Assembly (NCBI GenBank): GCA_964023205.1
Contig: OZ026837.1
Span: 14,175,479 to 14,239,478, forward strand
DNA from: Lutraria lutraria
Lineage: Eukaryota; Mollusca; Bivalvia; Venerida; Mactridae
Reading direction: 5' to 3'
Length of the DNA: 64,000 nt
Shown here: in pieces, positions 12,630 to 24,616 of the stretch
How the letters are laid out: each line of letters starts with the position of its first letter
How positions within the stretch are numbered: the stretch's first letter is position 1
Program-made: the position numbers and the translations under genes
Notes under the pieces: model-generated
The model's input: only the letters and a program-made list of their open reading frames with translations
Database searches by the model: none
What the model was told of the DNA's origin: nothing

Positions 12630-12954
12630 TTTATGATAATGAAAATTTAAAATATGGAAACCCTCAATGGCATATTGAAGTTATAGTTGGACATTGTAGT
12701 TTAAATTAATTTTGATATTATGATACATTATATTTTGGCAACTGGAATTAGCATAAGTTCAGGTGAGAATTATGGATACTTGTAAATCATCAAATATTAC
12801 TTTTATGATGCAGAAATCTACATTTAATCATTAGCTATTGATAAAAACTCATTTCATTTATCTTATGTACTTTCAGTAATTGTTGAACAATACCACTTCT
12901 TTAGGATGCATAGCTAAAAGTCAGACGGCCATTTTGTCACTAATTCGAATTACC
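12630..12954 (+). mobile_element. Half copy of the palindromic TTAA element
   Basis: From about 12630 the sequence matches one arm and the centre of the palindromic element at 20526-21151, including the blocks 'gttggacattgtagtttaaa', 'caggtgagaattat' and 'catttaatcattagctattg'. It ends ...TACC followed by TTAA (12955-12958), as expected for the family's end. The opposite arm is missing. Confidence 0.7.
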
Positions 12955-13143
12955 TTAATGTTATTTACAATAATTTGAAAGGTGTTTTGCTGTAATGTGG
13001 CTTGCAGTGGACTTGTAGCTTACCCAGGCATGCATGCATGCATATGCTTGGCGGGACATGTCAATTCAAAGAATTCGCTTATTTTCACTTTGTTCATGAA
13101 TGCATACACATGTTCCTTTATATTTTAACTTGTAATATTACAG

Positions 13144-13272
13144 AAGTAGCTACATTGAGAAGTCATACAGTTTCAACAATTGCCAATGAACTTGATTACA
13201 TCATTGTGGAGCAATGAAGATCATACTACATAAAGGGATAATCAGAAGAAGTTTATCAAGAACAAGTGGGAG
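13144..13272 (+). ncRNA. Exon-like segment, possible non-coding transcript exon
   Basis: A 129-bp segment lies between a good acceptor (taatattacag) and a strong donor (GGGAG|GTAAGAG). Every frame contains a stop; the longest open part ends at a TGA at about 13215. Its donor lies a few bases before the start of the large tandem array, and the next exon-like segment (20245-20328) lies just after the array. A spliced non-coding RNA is possible. Chance splice-site matches are the main alternative. Confidence 0.25.
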
Positions 13273-13275
13273 GTA

Positions 13276-16200
13276 AGAGTTTTTTTTGTCTATCCTGCCT
13301 TTCATCCATTCCAAACCTACTTTAAGGTTTCACTCACTTAGTTTTTTCTCTTTTATTTTGTGTTTTACCATTATTTTCAGGTCTTTTTCACTCACTTAAA
13401 AGTTTTCTCTCTCTTTTATTTAGTGTTTTTACCATTATTTTCAGGTTTAGTTCATTCACTTTAAGTTTTTCTTTCCTGTTTAAGGTTTTTCTCACTCATT
13501 TTAGGTTCCATTCACTAACTACTAGTTTTTTGTCTGTTTTATTTTGTCTATCCTGCCTTTCATATAATTTCCTAATGTTTCTCAAACCTACTTTAAGGTT
13601 TCACTCACTTAGTTTTTTCTCTTTTATTTAACTTTAAATCTTTTTACTGATTATTTTCTCACTTTCTTTAAGGTTTTCATCACTCATTTAAAGTTTCCAT
13701 TCACATACCTTGAGTTTTTAGTCCTTTTTCATGGACTCTATCCTAACCAGTAATAACTTATCGTCCTGCTATGATTTGACAACTTCCTCACATACAGTAT
13801 ATAGTAACATTTTAAGTTTTTTCTCGCTTACATAGAGATTTTATTCAGTTACTCTAAGTCGTTTTTCACTGACTTAAAGTGTGTTTTTTTTGGCTTAAAG
13901 TTTGGCATTGAAACAGTACTTAGCAATTGTACGATGATTGGTAGTGCCCAACTGATCTGACCTACTACTAGCACGTCTAAGCACTGTTTGTGAACGTCAT
14001 TCTGAAAAGCACCAGTCTCCTCAGTTCGTTAGAAAGTAGGCAGTTGCTTTAAATGGGAGATCGGATTGGGAGTCTAGTACTGGTTCGCCCAGGAAAGATG
14101 GTTAGGTGAACTGTTTGCCTCATGTCACTCTTGACTGTTGAAATGGGGCGTTAAACTCAATATATAAACAAACCAACAAAATCATTTCATCTTTTGTCTA
14201 ATTCTCATTAATGTTTCCCAAACTTACTTCAAGTTTTCACTCACTTAAAGTTTTCTCTCTCTTTTATTTAGTGTTTTACCATTATTTTCAGGTCTTTTTC
14301 ACTCACTTAAAGTTTTCTCTCTCTATTATTTAGTGTTTTTACCATTATTTTCAGGTTTAGTTCATTCACTTCCTGTTTAAGGTTTTTCTCACTCATTTTA
14401 GGTTCTATTCACTTACTACTAGTTTTTTGTCTTTTTTATTTTTTGTCTATCCTGCCTTTCATATAATTTCCTATTGTTTCTCAAACCTACTTTAAGGTTT
14501 TACTCACTTAGTTTTTTCTCTTTTATTTTGTGTTTTTCCATTATTTTCAGGTCTTTTTCATTCACTTTAAATCTTTTTACTGATTTTTTTCTCACTTTCT
14601 TTAAGGTTTTCGTCACTCATTTAAAGTTTCCATTCACATACCTTGAGTTTTTAGTCATTTTTCATGGACTCTATCCTAACCAGTAATAACTTATCTTCCT
14701 GCAAGGATTTGACAACTTCCTCACATACTGTATATAGTAAAAGTAACATTTTAAGGTTTTTCTCGCTTACATAGAGATTTCATTCAGTTACTGTAAGTCG
14801 TTTTTCACTGACTTAAAGTGTTTTTTTTTCGCTTAAAGTTTGGCATTGAAACAGTACTTAGCAATTGTACGATGATTGGTAGTGCCCAACTGATCTGACC
14901 TACTACTAGCACGTCTAAGCACTGTTTGTGAACGTCATTCTGAAAAGCACCAGTCTCCTCAGTTCGTTAGAAAGTAGGCAGTTGCTTTAAATGGGAGATT
15001 GGATTGGGAGTCTAGTACTGGTTCTCCCAGGAAAGATGGTTAGGTGAACTGTTTGCCTCATGTCACTCTTGACTGTTGAAATGGGGCGTTAAACTCGATA
15101 TATAAACAAACCAACAAAATCATTTCATTCAAGTTTTCACTCACTTAAAGTTTTCTCTCTCTTTTATTTAGTGTTTTACCATTATTTTCAGGTCTTTTTC
15201 ACTCACTTAAAGTTTTCTCTCTCTTTTATTTAGTGTTTTTACCATTATTTTCAGGTTTAGTTCATTCACGTCCTGTTTAAGGTTTTTCTCACTCATTTTA
15301 GGTCTATTCACTTACTACTAGTTTTTTGTCTGTTTTATTTTTGTCTATCCTGCCTTTCATATAATTTCCTATTGTTTCTCAAACCTACTTTAAGGTTTCA
15401 CTCACTTAGTTTTTTCTCTTTTATTTGTGTTTTTCCAATATTTTCAGTTCTTTTTCATTCACTTTAAATCTTTTTACTGTTTTTTTTTCTCACTTTCTTT
15501 AAGGTTTTCGTCATTCATTTAAAGTTTCCATTCACATACCTTGAGTTTATAGTCATTTTTCATGGACTCTATCCTAACCAGTAATAACTTATCGTCCTGC
15601 AAGGATTTGACAACTTCCTCACATACCGTATATAGTAAAAGTAACATTTTAAGTTTTTTCTCGCTTACATAGAGATTTCCTTCAGTTACTGTAAGTCGTT
15701 TTTCACTTACTTAAAGTGTTGTTTTTTTTTGCTTAAAGTTTGGCATTGAAATAGTACTTAGCAATTGTACGATGATTGGTAGTGCCCAACTGATCTGACC
15801 TACTACTAGCACGTCTAAGCACTGTTTGTGAACGTCATTCTGAAAAGCACCAGTCTCCTCAGTTCGTTAGAAAGTAGGCAGTTGCTTTAAATGGGAGATT
15901 GGATTGGGAGTCTAGTACTGGTTCTCCCAGGAAAGATGGTTAGGTGAACTGTTTGCCTCATGTCACTCTTGACTGTTGAAATGGGGCGTTAAACTCGATA
16001 TATAAACAAACCAACAAAATCATTTCATCTTTTGTCTAATTCTCATTAATGTTATTTTCAGGTCTTTTTCACTCACTTAAAGTTTTCTCTCTCTTTTATT
16101 TAGTGTTTTACCATTATTTTCAGGTCTTTTTCACTCACTTAAAGTTTTCTCTCTCTTTTATTTAGTGTTTTTACCATTATTTTCAGGTTTAGTTCATTCA

Positions 16201-19200
16201 TTTTAAGTTTTTCTTTCCTGTTTAAGGTTTTTCTCACTCATTTTAGGTTCCATTCACTTACTACTAGTTTTTTGTCTGTTTTATTTTTGTCTGTCCTGCC
16301 TTTCATATAATTTCCTAATGTTTCTCAAACCTACTTTAAGGTTTTACTCACTTAGTTTTTTCTCTTTTATTTTGTGTTTTTCCATTATTTTCAGGTCTTT
16401 TTCATTCACTTTAAATCTTTTTACTGATTTTTTTCTCACTTTCTATAAGGTTTTCGTCACTCATTTAAAGTTTCCATTCACATACCTCGAGTTTTTAGTC
16501 ATTTTCCATGGACTCTATCCTAACCAGTAATAACTTATCGTCCTGCAAGGGTTTGACAACTTCCTCACATACAGTATATAGTAAAAGTAACATTTTAAGG
16601 TTTTTCTCGCTTACATAGAGATTTCATTCAGTTACTGTCAGTCGTTTTTCACTGACTTAAATGTTTTTTTTTTGCTTAAAGTTTGGCATTGAAACAGTAC
16701 TTAGCAATTGTATGATGATTGGTAGTGCCCAACTGATCTGACCTACTACTAGCACGTCTAAGCACTGTTTGTGAACGTCATTCTGAAAAGCACCAGTCTC
16801 CTCAGTTCGTTAGAAAGTAGGCAGTTGCTTTAAATGGGAGATTGGATTGGGAGTCTAGTACTGGTTCTCACAGGAAAGACGGTTAGGTGAACTGTTTACC
16901 TCATGTCACTCTTGACTGTTGAAATGTGGCGTTAAACTTGATATATAAACAAACCAACAAAATCATTTCATTCAAGTTTTCACTCACTTTTATTTAGTGT
17001 TTTACCATTATTTTCAGGTCTTTTTCACTCACTTAAAGTTTTCTCTCTCTTTTATTTAGTGTTTTTACCATTATTTTCAGGTTTAGTTCATTCACTTCCT
17101 GTTTAAGGTTTTTCTCACTCATTTTAGGTTCCATTCACTTACTACTAGTTTTTTGTCTGTTTTATTTTTGTCTATCCTGCCTTTCATATAATTTCCTATT
17201 GTTTCTCAAACCTACTTTAAGGTTTCACTCACTTAGTTTTTTCTCTTTTATTTTGTGTTTTTCCAATATTTTCAGTTCTTTTTCATTCACTTTAAATCTT
17301 TTTACTGTTTTTTTTTCTCACTTTCTTTAAGGTTTTCGTCACTCATTTAAAGTTTCCATTCACATACCTTGAGTTTATAGTCATTTTTCATGGACTCTAT
17401 CCTAACCAGTAATAACTTATCGTCCTGCAAGGGTTTGACAACTTCCTCACATACAGTATATAGTAAAAGTAACATTTTAAGTTTTTTCTCGCTTACATAG
17501 AGATTTCATTCAGTTACTGTAAGTCGTTTTTCACTGACTTAAAGTGTTGTTTTTTTTCGCTTAAAGTTTGGCATTGAAATAGTACTTAGCAATTGTACGA
17601 TGATTGGTAGTGCCCAACTGATCTGACCTACTACTAGCACGTCTAAGCACTGTTTGTGAACGTCATTCTGAAAAGCACCAGTCTCCTCAGTTCGTTAGAA
17701 AGTAGGCAGTTGCTTTAAATGGGAGATTGGATTGGGAGTCTAGTACTGGTTCTCCCAGGAAAGATGGTTAGGTGAACTGTTTGCCTCATGTCACTCTTGA
17801 CTGTTGAAATGGGGTGTAAACTCGATATATAAACAAACCAACAAAATCATTTCATTCAAGTTTTCACTCACTTAAAGTTTTCTCTCTCTTTTATTTAGTG
17901 TTTTACCATTATTTTCAGGTCTTTTTCACTCACTTAAAGTTTTCTCTCTCTTTTATTTAGTGTTTTTACCATTATTTTCAGGTTTAGTTCATTCACGTCC
18001 TGTTTAAGGTTTTTCTCACTCATTTTAGGTCTATTCACTTACTACTAGTTTTTTGTCTGTTTTATTTTTGTCTATCCTGCCTTTCATATAATTTCCTATT
18101 GTTTCTCAAACCTACTTTAAGGTTTCACTCACTTAGTTTTTTCTCTTTTATTTGTGTTTTTCCAATATTTTCAGTTCTTTTTCATTCACTTTAAATCTTT
18201 TTACTGTTTTTTTTTCTCACTTTCTTTAAGGTTTTCGTCATTCATTTAAAGTTTCCATTCACATACCTTGAGTTTATAGTCATTTTTCATGGACTCTATC
18301 CTAACCAGTAATAACTTATCGTCCTGCAAGGATTTGACAACTTCCTCACATACAGTATATAGTAAAAGTAACATTTTAAGTTTTTTCTCGCTTACATAGA
18401 GATTTCCTTCAGTTACTGTCAGTCGTTTTTCACTGACTTAAAGTGTTGGTTTTTTTTGCTTAAAGTTTGGCATTGAAATAGTACTTAGCAATTGTACGAT
18501 GATTGGTAGTGCCCAACTGATCTGACCTACTACTAGCACGTCTAAGCACTGTTTGTGAACGTCATTCTGAAAAGCACCAGTCTCCTCAGTTCGTTAGAAA
18601 GTAGGCAGTTGCTCTAAATGGGAGATTGGATTGGGAGTCTAGTACTGGTTCTCCCAGGAAAGATGGTTAGGTGAACTGTTTGCCTCATGTCACTCTTGAC
18701 TGTTGAAATGGGGCGTTAAACTCGATATATAAACAAACCAACAAAATCATTTCATCTTTTGTCTAATTCTCATTAATGTTATTTTCAGGTCTTTTTCACT
18801 CACTTAAAGTTTTCTCTCTCTTTTATTTAGTGTTTTACCATTATTTTCAGGTCTTTTTCACTCACTTAAAGTTTTCTCTCTCTTTTATTTAGTGTTTTTA
18901 CCATTATTTTCAGGTTTAGTTCATTCACTTTCAGCTTTTCTTTCCTGTTTAAGGTTTTTCTCACTCATTTTAGGTTCCATTCACTTACTACTAGTTTTTT
19001 GTCTGTTTTATTTTTGTCTATCCTGCCTTTCATATAATTTCCTAATGTTTCTCAAACCTACTTTAAGGTTTTACTCACTTAGTTTTTTCTCTTTTATTTT
19101 GTGTTTTTCCATTATTTTCAGGTCTTTTTCACTCACTTAAAGTTTTCTCTCTCTTTTATTTAGTGTTTAACCATTATTTTCAGGTCTTTTTCACTAACTT

Positions 19201-20060
19201 AATGTTTTCTCTCTCTTTTATTTAGTGTTTTTACCATTATTTTCAGGTTTAGTTCATTCATTTTAAGTTTTTCTTTCCTGTTTAAGGTTTTTCTCACTCA
19301 TTTTAGGTTCCATTCACTTACTACTAGTTTTTTGTCTGTTTTATTTTTGTCTGTCCTGCCTTTCATGTAATTTCCTAATGTTTCTCAAACCTACTTTAAG
19401 GTTTTACTCACTTAGTTTTTTCTCTTTTATTTTGTGTTTTTCCATTATTTTCAGGTCTTTTTCATTCACTTTAAATCTTTTTACTGATTTTTTTCTCACT
19501 TTCTATAAGGTTTTCGTCACTCATTTAAAGTTTCCATTCACATACCTTGAGTTTTTAGTCATTTTTCATGGACTCTATCCTAACCAGTAATAACTTATCG
19601 TCCTGCAAGGATTTGACAACTTCCTCACATACAGTATATAGTAACATTTTAAGGTTTTTCTCGCTTACATAGAGATTTCATTCAGTTACTGTAAGTCGTT
19701 TTTCACTGACTTAAAGTGTTGTTTTTTTGCTTAAAGTTTGGCATTGAAACAGTACTTAGCAATTGTACGATGATTGGTAGTGCCCAACTGATCTGACCTA
19801 CTACTAGCACGTCTAAGCACTGTTTGTGAACGTCATTCTGAAAAGCACCAGTCTCCTCAGTTCGTTAGAAAGTAGGCAGTTGCTTTAAATGGGAGATTGG
19901 ATTGGGAGTCTAGTACTGGCTCTCCCAGGAAAGATTGTTAGGTGAACTGTTTGCCTCATGTCACTCTTGACTGTTGAAATGGGGCGTTAAACTCGATATA
20001 TAAACGAACAAACAAAATCATCTCATCTTTTGTCTCACACTAATTCTCATTAATGTTTCC
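13276..20060 (+). repeat. ~0.9-kb higher-order tandem array, pyrimidine-rich
   Basis: Seven copies of a roughly 0.9-kb unit, marked by the anchor 'ggcattgaaacagtacttag' or its variant at 13904, 14842, 15742, 16684, 17570, 18469 and 19740. Spacings are 938, 900, 942, 886, 899 and 1271 bp. Each unit has a T/C-rich part made of ~62-65-bp subrepeats ('cactcacttaaagttttctc', then a 'ttattttcagg' end) and a ~300-bp mixed part derived from SINE sequence ('gtctagtactggtt', 'ggttaggtgaactg', 'ggggcgttaaac'). Units around 15.1-16.0 and 17.86-18.75 kb share private variants, as do the blocks after each, indicating a later ~2.7-kb duplication. The last unit has about 370 extra bases of subrepeat. Reading frames in it simply translate the repeat and are not genes. 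Confidence 0.95.
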
Positions 20061-20244
20061 CGAACTTACTTTTAGTTTTCTCATCAAAGGAGTTGGCAAC
20101 TTCCTCACACATGGAGGAAAATTGATATTTTAAGGTTTCTCACCCTCACTTAGAGATGAATTAAACTGATGTAAAGAATGGTACATTTTAGGTACGGGAA
20201 AATTTGTTACATGTGATATTAAGTTCTTACTTTTTCTTTGATAG

Positions 20245-20328
20245 GACCACAGTTTCTCTGGTTGGTAATGCAGTGCATTGAGCCATCATCAAAATGGAAC
20301 TATATTTAATGAGTAGCATGTCCATAAG
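20245..20328 (+). ncRNA. Exon-like segment 2, possible non-coding transcript
   Basis: An 84-bp segment between acceptor ctttgatag and donor CATAAG|GTGAGT. All three frames contain stops, so it cannot be an internal coding exon. With 13144-13272 it would splice out the whole tandem array. A further acceptor (gtatatttcag) at 21946 precedes a possible last segment running into a SINE. No transcript evidence can be seen from sequence alone. Confidence 0.25.
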
Positions 20329-20441
20329 GTGAGTATCATAATCAGTTTACATTGTTATGTGAACTATTTATCAAATGTATAAAAGATAGTTTGGAAATGA
20401 CTTACAAAAAAAAACAAACGAAAAGCCTCAGGTAGTACATA

Positions 20442-21246
20442 TAGCACTACCTCTCCAGAGCGGCCCTCTCTTAAACAACAACCTCCCTTTAACAAAAATA
20501 TGAATTTTCCCGCTGCATGATTTAAGGTGAATCATCAAAGCACAAATTTGTGAAAAAATAGCCAACTGACATTTTTGCTATGCATCCTAAAACGTGGCGT
20601 TGTTCAATAATCACTGAAAGTACATAAGATAAATGAAATGAGTTTTTATCAATAGCTAATGATTCAATGTACATTTCTGCACCAGTTAAATAATATTTAA
20701 TGATTGACAAGTATCTATAATTCTCACCTGAACTTACGCAAATTCCAGTCGCCAAAATAATGTATCATAATATCAAAATTAATTTAAACTACAACGTCCA
20801 ACAATAACTTCAATATGTCATTGAGGGTTTCCATATTTTAAATTTTCATTATTAAATGATTTTCCATGTTTATCAAGTTATTGTTGGACATTGTAGTTTA
20901 AATTAATTTTGATATGATACATTATTTTGGCAAATGGAATTATCATACGTTCAGGTGAGAATTATAGATACTTGTTAATCATCAAATATTATTTTACTGG
21001 TGCAGAAATGTACATTTAATCATTAGCTATTGATAAAAACTCATTTTAGTTATGTACTTTCAGTAATTATTGAACAACGCCACTTTTTAGGACGCACAGC
21101 AAAAATGTCAGGTGGCTATTTTTTCACAAATTTGTGCTGTGATGATTCACCTTAACTAGTAATTTAACTTCTGTAGAACAACAATCTCTCAACAACAATA
21201 TAATTTTGCTAGTCCCATAGGGTGTTTCTTTGGAGAGGTTACACTG
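20442..21246 (+). mobile_element. TA-type MITE (copy 2), split by another element
   Basis: Left part 20442-20521 begins TAGCACTACCTCTCCAGAGC and has the family's interior words. The right part, from 21156, includes 'tctctcaacaacaatataat' and ends TTTGGAGAGGTTACACTG at 21246. The 626-bp palindromic element at 20526-21151 interrupts it within the 'gatttaa' motif that is continuous in other copies ('gatttaactat'). Confidence 0.8.
20526..21151. mobile_element. 626-bp palindromic element with TTAA target site (piggyBac-like MITE)
   Basis: Starts GGTGAATCATCAAAGCACAA and ends with its inverted copy (one mismatch in the first 38 bases). The two arms of about 300 bp are inverted repeats around an AT-rich centre near 20850. 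It is flanked on both sides by TTAA (20522-20525 and 21152-21155). A TTAA duplication is the signature of the piggyBac superfamily, so this is inferred to be a non-autonomous, piggyBac-mobilised foldback-type element. No transposase is present. A half copy lies at 12630-12954. Confidence 0.85.
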
Positions 21247-21995
21247 TTTGTTTGTAATATAAAGCATATAATTGATGGAAGCTTGTTTATTGCTTTTGAT
21301 TAATTTTGCGGCACATTTTATGAATTTCATGGAAGCTAGATGTTATAGACCTTGATAATAAATAAGTCATACATTTTAAAGATTCCTGAATGTCTAAATA
21401 TACAGGTGTCACTGATTAGAAGGCTGCACTTAAGTCCATCTGATGTTTTATGTTTTGTTAATATTCAAATCAGCTAGGTTGATTGTAGATATGGGAGTCC
21501 ACAAAGAACAGATCAGTTTATTTTATTAAATGTTTATTTTTTGTGTTCTATCACTGTACATGTTATATTTACTGATCAGTAGAGCATGCAGATACAACAA
21601 ATGTATTTTTATGTTTGAAACACTTACTGATGTTTCAGTTTAAGCTATGTTTTGACAGCATGCTTAATTAAATTTAAGTTCAATATCTTTCTAGTTAGAT
21701 TGACAATTTTTATTCTTAGATATGCATGACTGTGTCAAAATGGCTAATATAATTGCTATAATAAAATTAATGAATGCTTTCGTTTAAAATACTAGGTTGT
21801 TTTTACATAAAATATACATTGTATACTGTAATTTATATCTTTTTTTATCACACTTGAAGGTGAATGTTATCTGGTTTGGGCCATATTAAGTCATTTAGTG
21901 ACTTTATTTTCATGTTTCAATTGATTATATGTAATGTATATTTCAGGATGTTGAAAGGCAAGTCTCACCAACTTGAACCAAGAAGTATCCATATC
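21247..21995. other. Intergenic, nothing certain
   Basis: AT-rich DNA. An acceptor-like 'gtatatttcag' at 21936-21946 could open a last exon of the putative non-coding transcript, followed by 'gatgttgaaaggcaagtctc' and then the SINE at about 21998. Nothing else is recognised. Confidence 0.25.
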
Positions 21996-21997
21996 AG

Positions 21998-22290
21998 TTG
22001 ACCAGTTAGCCCAGTGGTTAGAGTGTTGGCCTACTGTTCAAGAGGTTCTGAATTTGAACTCGGTCCGTGACAAATCTGACCGATGATATTACATACAAAT
22101 GATCCTGTGTTAATTGTCCTCCACCCCTGAATTTGGTGGGGTAGCTTGGCAATAGCTAGTGGATAGAATGTGGTTAGTACTGGTTAAGACCTAAAATGAA
22201 GTCCAGAAAAGATGGTTAGGATAGCTGCCCGTCTCAATATTAATGGAAAAGTGTTGAAAATGGCATTAAATCTGATGAAATGAAAATTCA
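21998..22290 (+). mobile_element. tRNA-headed SINE
   Basis: The left end has a tRNA-like head: A-box-like 'gcccagtggttagagtgttgg' region at about 22008-22028 and a diverged B-box near 22045-22062. The body includes 'ggttagtactggttaagacc' and 'aagatggttaggatagctgc', ending 'gcattaaatctgatgaaat'. The tail blocks match those in the tandem array units and in the copies at 40257, 50165 and 53139. Confidence 0.7.
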
Positions 22291-24610
22291 ACTGTATTGA
22301 AAGTGTGAACAAACATTCATGTTATTGAAATGAATTCATTTTAGTGATAATTAATCCCATCACCAACAGAACATTGGGTTTGGACACATCTATAAAGTGT
22401 TACAGATATATTTATTCTTTCCAATTGTAGGTTCGTTGACTGAATTGTGTGTTCATTTCAAGGTTTTTATTTCTTTGTGTAGTAAAATCAAAAGATCATA
22501 CTGTGAAGCAGAACAGAACAGATACTTTATTACATGACTTGAGCAATAGCTCATCATTTACTTATAGAAATGTATATGGAAAATTGGCATGCCACTTTTA
22601 ACAGACTAGCCTGTCTTAGTATTACAGAATTACAGTCTTCTTTTTCAGCATGACCCTTGTAAGCTTAATTACATTCTCATGTAAGTTGCTTGATGTAGTT
22701 ACTTAAGATAGTAAAATAGTTGAGTTGTTTTAAAAGCATGAAATTCTCTGTTCTCATTTTTTATATGATTAAATTAATTGAAATATGTTCATGTATTTAT
22801 TTTTTATGTTTACGGTATCTATTTATTAAAGTTTATAGATGTTTGTATGTGTTTGTATTTTGTATACCTGAATTCTAAGGGAAACATATTGGATATGCTC
22901 CAGATAAATTAAATCACTTAAAGTTTCAGATTTTAATTTATATTTTAAAATGATAGTAGTGCTTGAACTCAATTATATAAAAATGCACTTATTATCATTG
23001 TATCTTTGCCATATTCATTTCATTATCTTGGTTGGGTAATGATATGATTTGTCAGAGCTTATCCAAATTGTTTCTTCATGATACTGTAAGTTTAAAACAA
23101 TGAGTAAATCTTCCTTACATCATAGTACAAATTTACCAGGTTTAGGTTCAAAACATTGACACTAAAATGTATCGGAAACACTACTCATATTATTGATCAA
23201 ACATATACAAAATCTACATTTATATTGGATGATAGTCTCTATGGCTGGATTGAAAAGATCTGGTCTGAATGTTATAAAACTTGAGAATTTTCATAATATC
23301 ATCATTGCTTGGGCATAAGAAATTAAAATTATAATTTGAGTTTAGAGATTGATCTGAAGTCATGTAACCTAGCTGGAGCCCAGTGTGGGCTCAGTTTCAC
23401 AATGTTAAACTATAAAAGCAATTATGAATATACAAGAACATTTATTTATTCTGTGACTCACTGTCTGATACAAACAAAGACTTACACCATATGATTTTAC
23501 ACTAATTTCTCATAAGTTGGTCACAAATTCTGGAATTTAGTGAAAATCATTGAAGGGAAAATTAAGAATAATTCTGATTTTTTTTAAATGGGGAACATTA
23601 CAAGTAGATAACAGGGAAAAATGGGCTACTGGTGTTATCTCTTTTCATGATTATGTGAACAACTTTTCAATATTGAATAATATCAGTATTTTTCAGGCTA
23701 TCCTTATATATTTTAAACTTGTTGTTATGCAGGAGTATTGTCGCAATAATGTATATAAGCAGCAATGTTAACATAGACAGAAAAGGCTAAATAGACCACA
23801 AATGCTCAACCTAAACCTTTGGTTTTCACATTTTTATACAGACGACAGATCAAGCTATTGCTGTAAAAACTTGTTCACATAATTATGAGTTCAACAAAAA
23901 AACATATACTATGGCAACTGATAATAAAATGAAATTTTACATTGATTGTTACTATCGGTAAGTTCAGTTTGTCGTATTTTGTACTCTCAAAGAATTAATT
24001 CCCCACAAATGTCACTGGTATTGATAACATTTCAATTCAGCAATATTTCGTATCCCAATTATGTTCAATGGGGTTCAGTCTCCAAACTCAAATATTATTT
24101 CTTGTCTTTTTATATTTTTAAGTTGATTATGTTCAGACAATATTATTTTTAGTCCAACAGCATACTTAATCGAATTTATAGTTAAACATCAATCAGCTCT
24201 ATCTTTTCCACCATAATACTTGAGAATTGAACCGAGATTTGAGCTTGTAGTCCGAGCTCTAGATTTATTGCCCAGGAGACAGAAAGTTACTTAATAAAAC
24301 AACATAAAATACACATTTTATTCTATAAGTTTATTGACCCTTGTATTAGTTTCACAATCCATTGTACCATATGTGGGACATAATCCTCTACTTCCTGTGT
24401 ATCAAAGTCAGTAAAGGAAATACTGACATTATCATGACACATGAATGAAAATAATTACAATAATATAACCATTTGAATATTCCACCAAAAATATTTTTGA
24501 TTAAAAAATTGTGTTTTTGAAAAATAAGAGTAATTTTGCAAAACAAAAAATGGTTTCATTGATAAAAATCATTTTAATGACAAATGAGAAGTTATTTGAT
24601 AGAAATTTTC
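22291..24610. other. Intergenic, mostly unrecognised
   Basis: AT-rich DNA. Positions about 22495-22545 contain 'cagaacagaacagatacttt', a minus-strand LINE tail related to those at 5025 and 35575. Two reading frames of 73 and 68 codons (23550-23771, 23946-24152) have no recognisable features. No gene is supported. Confidence 0.35.
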
Positions 24611-24616
24611 AGCATA

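Noticed and set aside
14474..19590. Repeated 70-82-codon frames beginning MFLKPTLRFYSLSFF
   Set aside because: They are translations of the tandem array units, identical in each unit, T-rich and hydrophobic only because of base composition.
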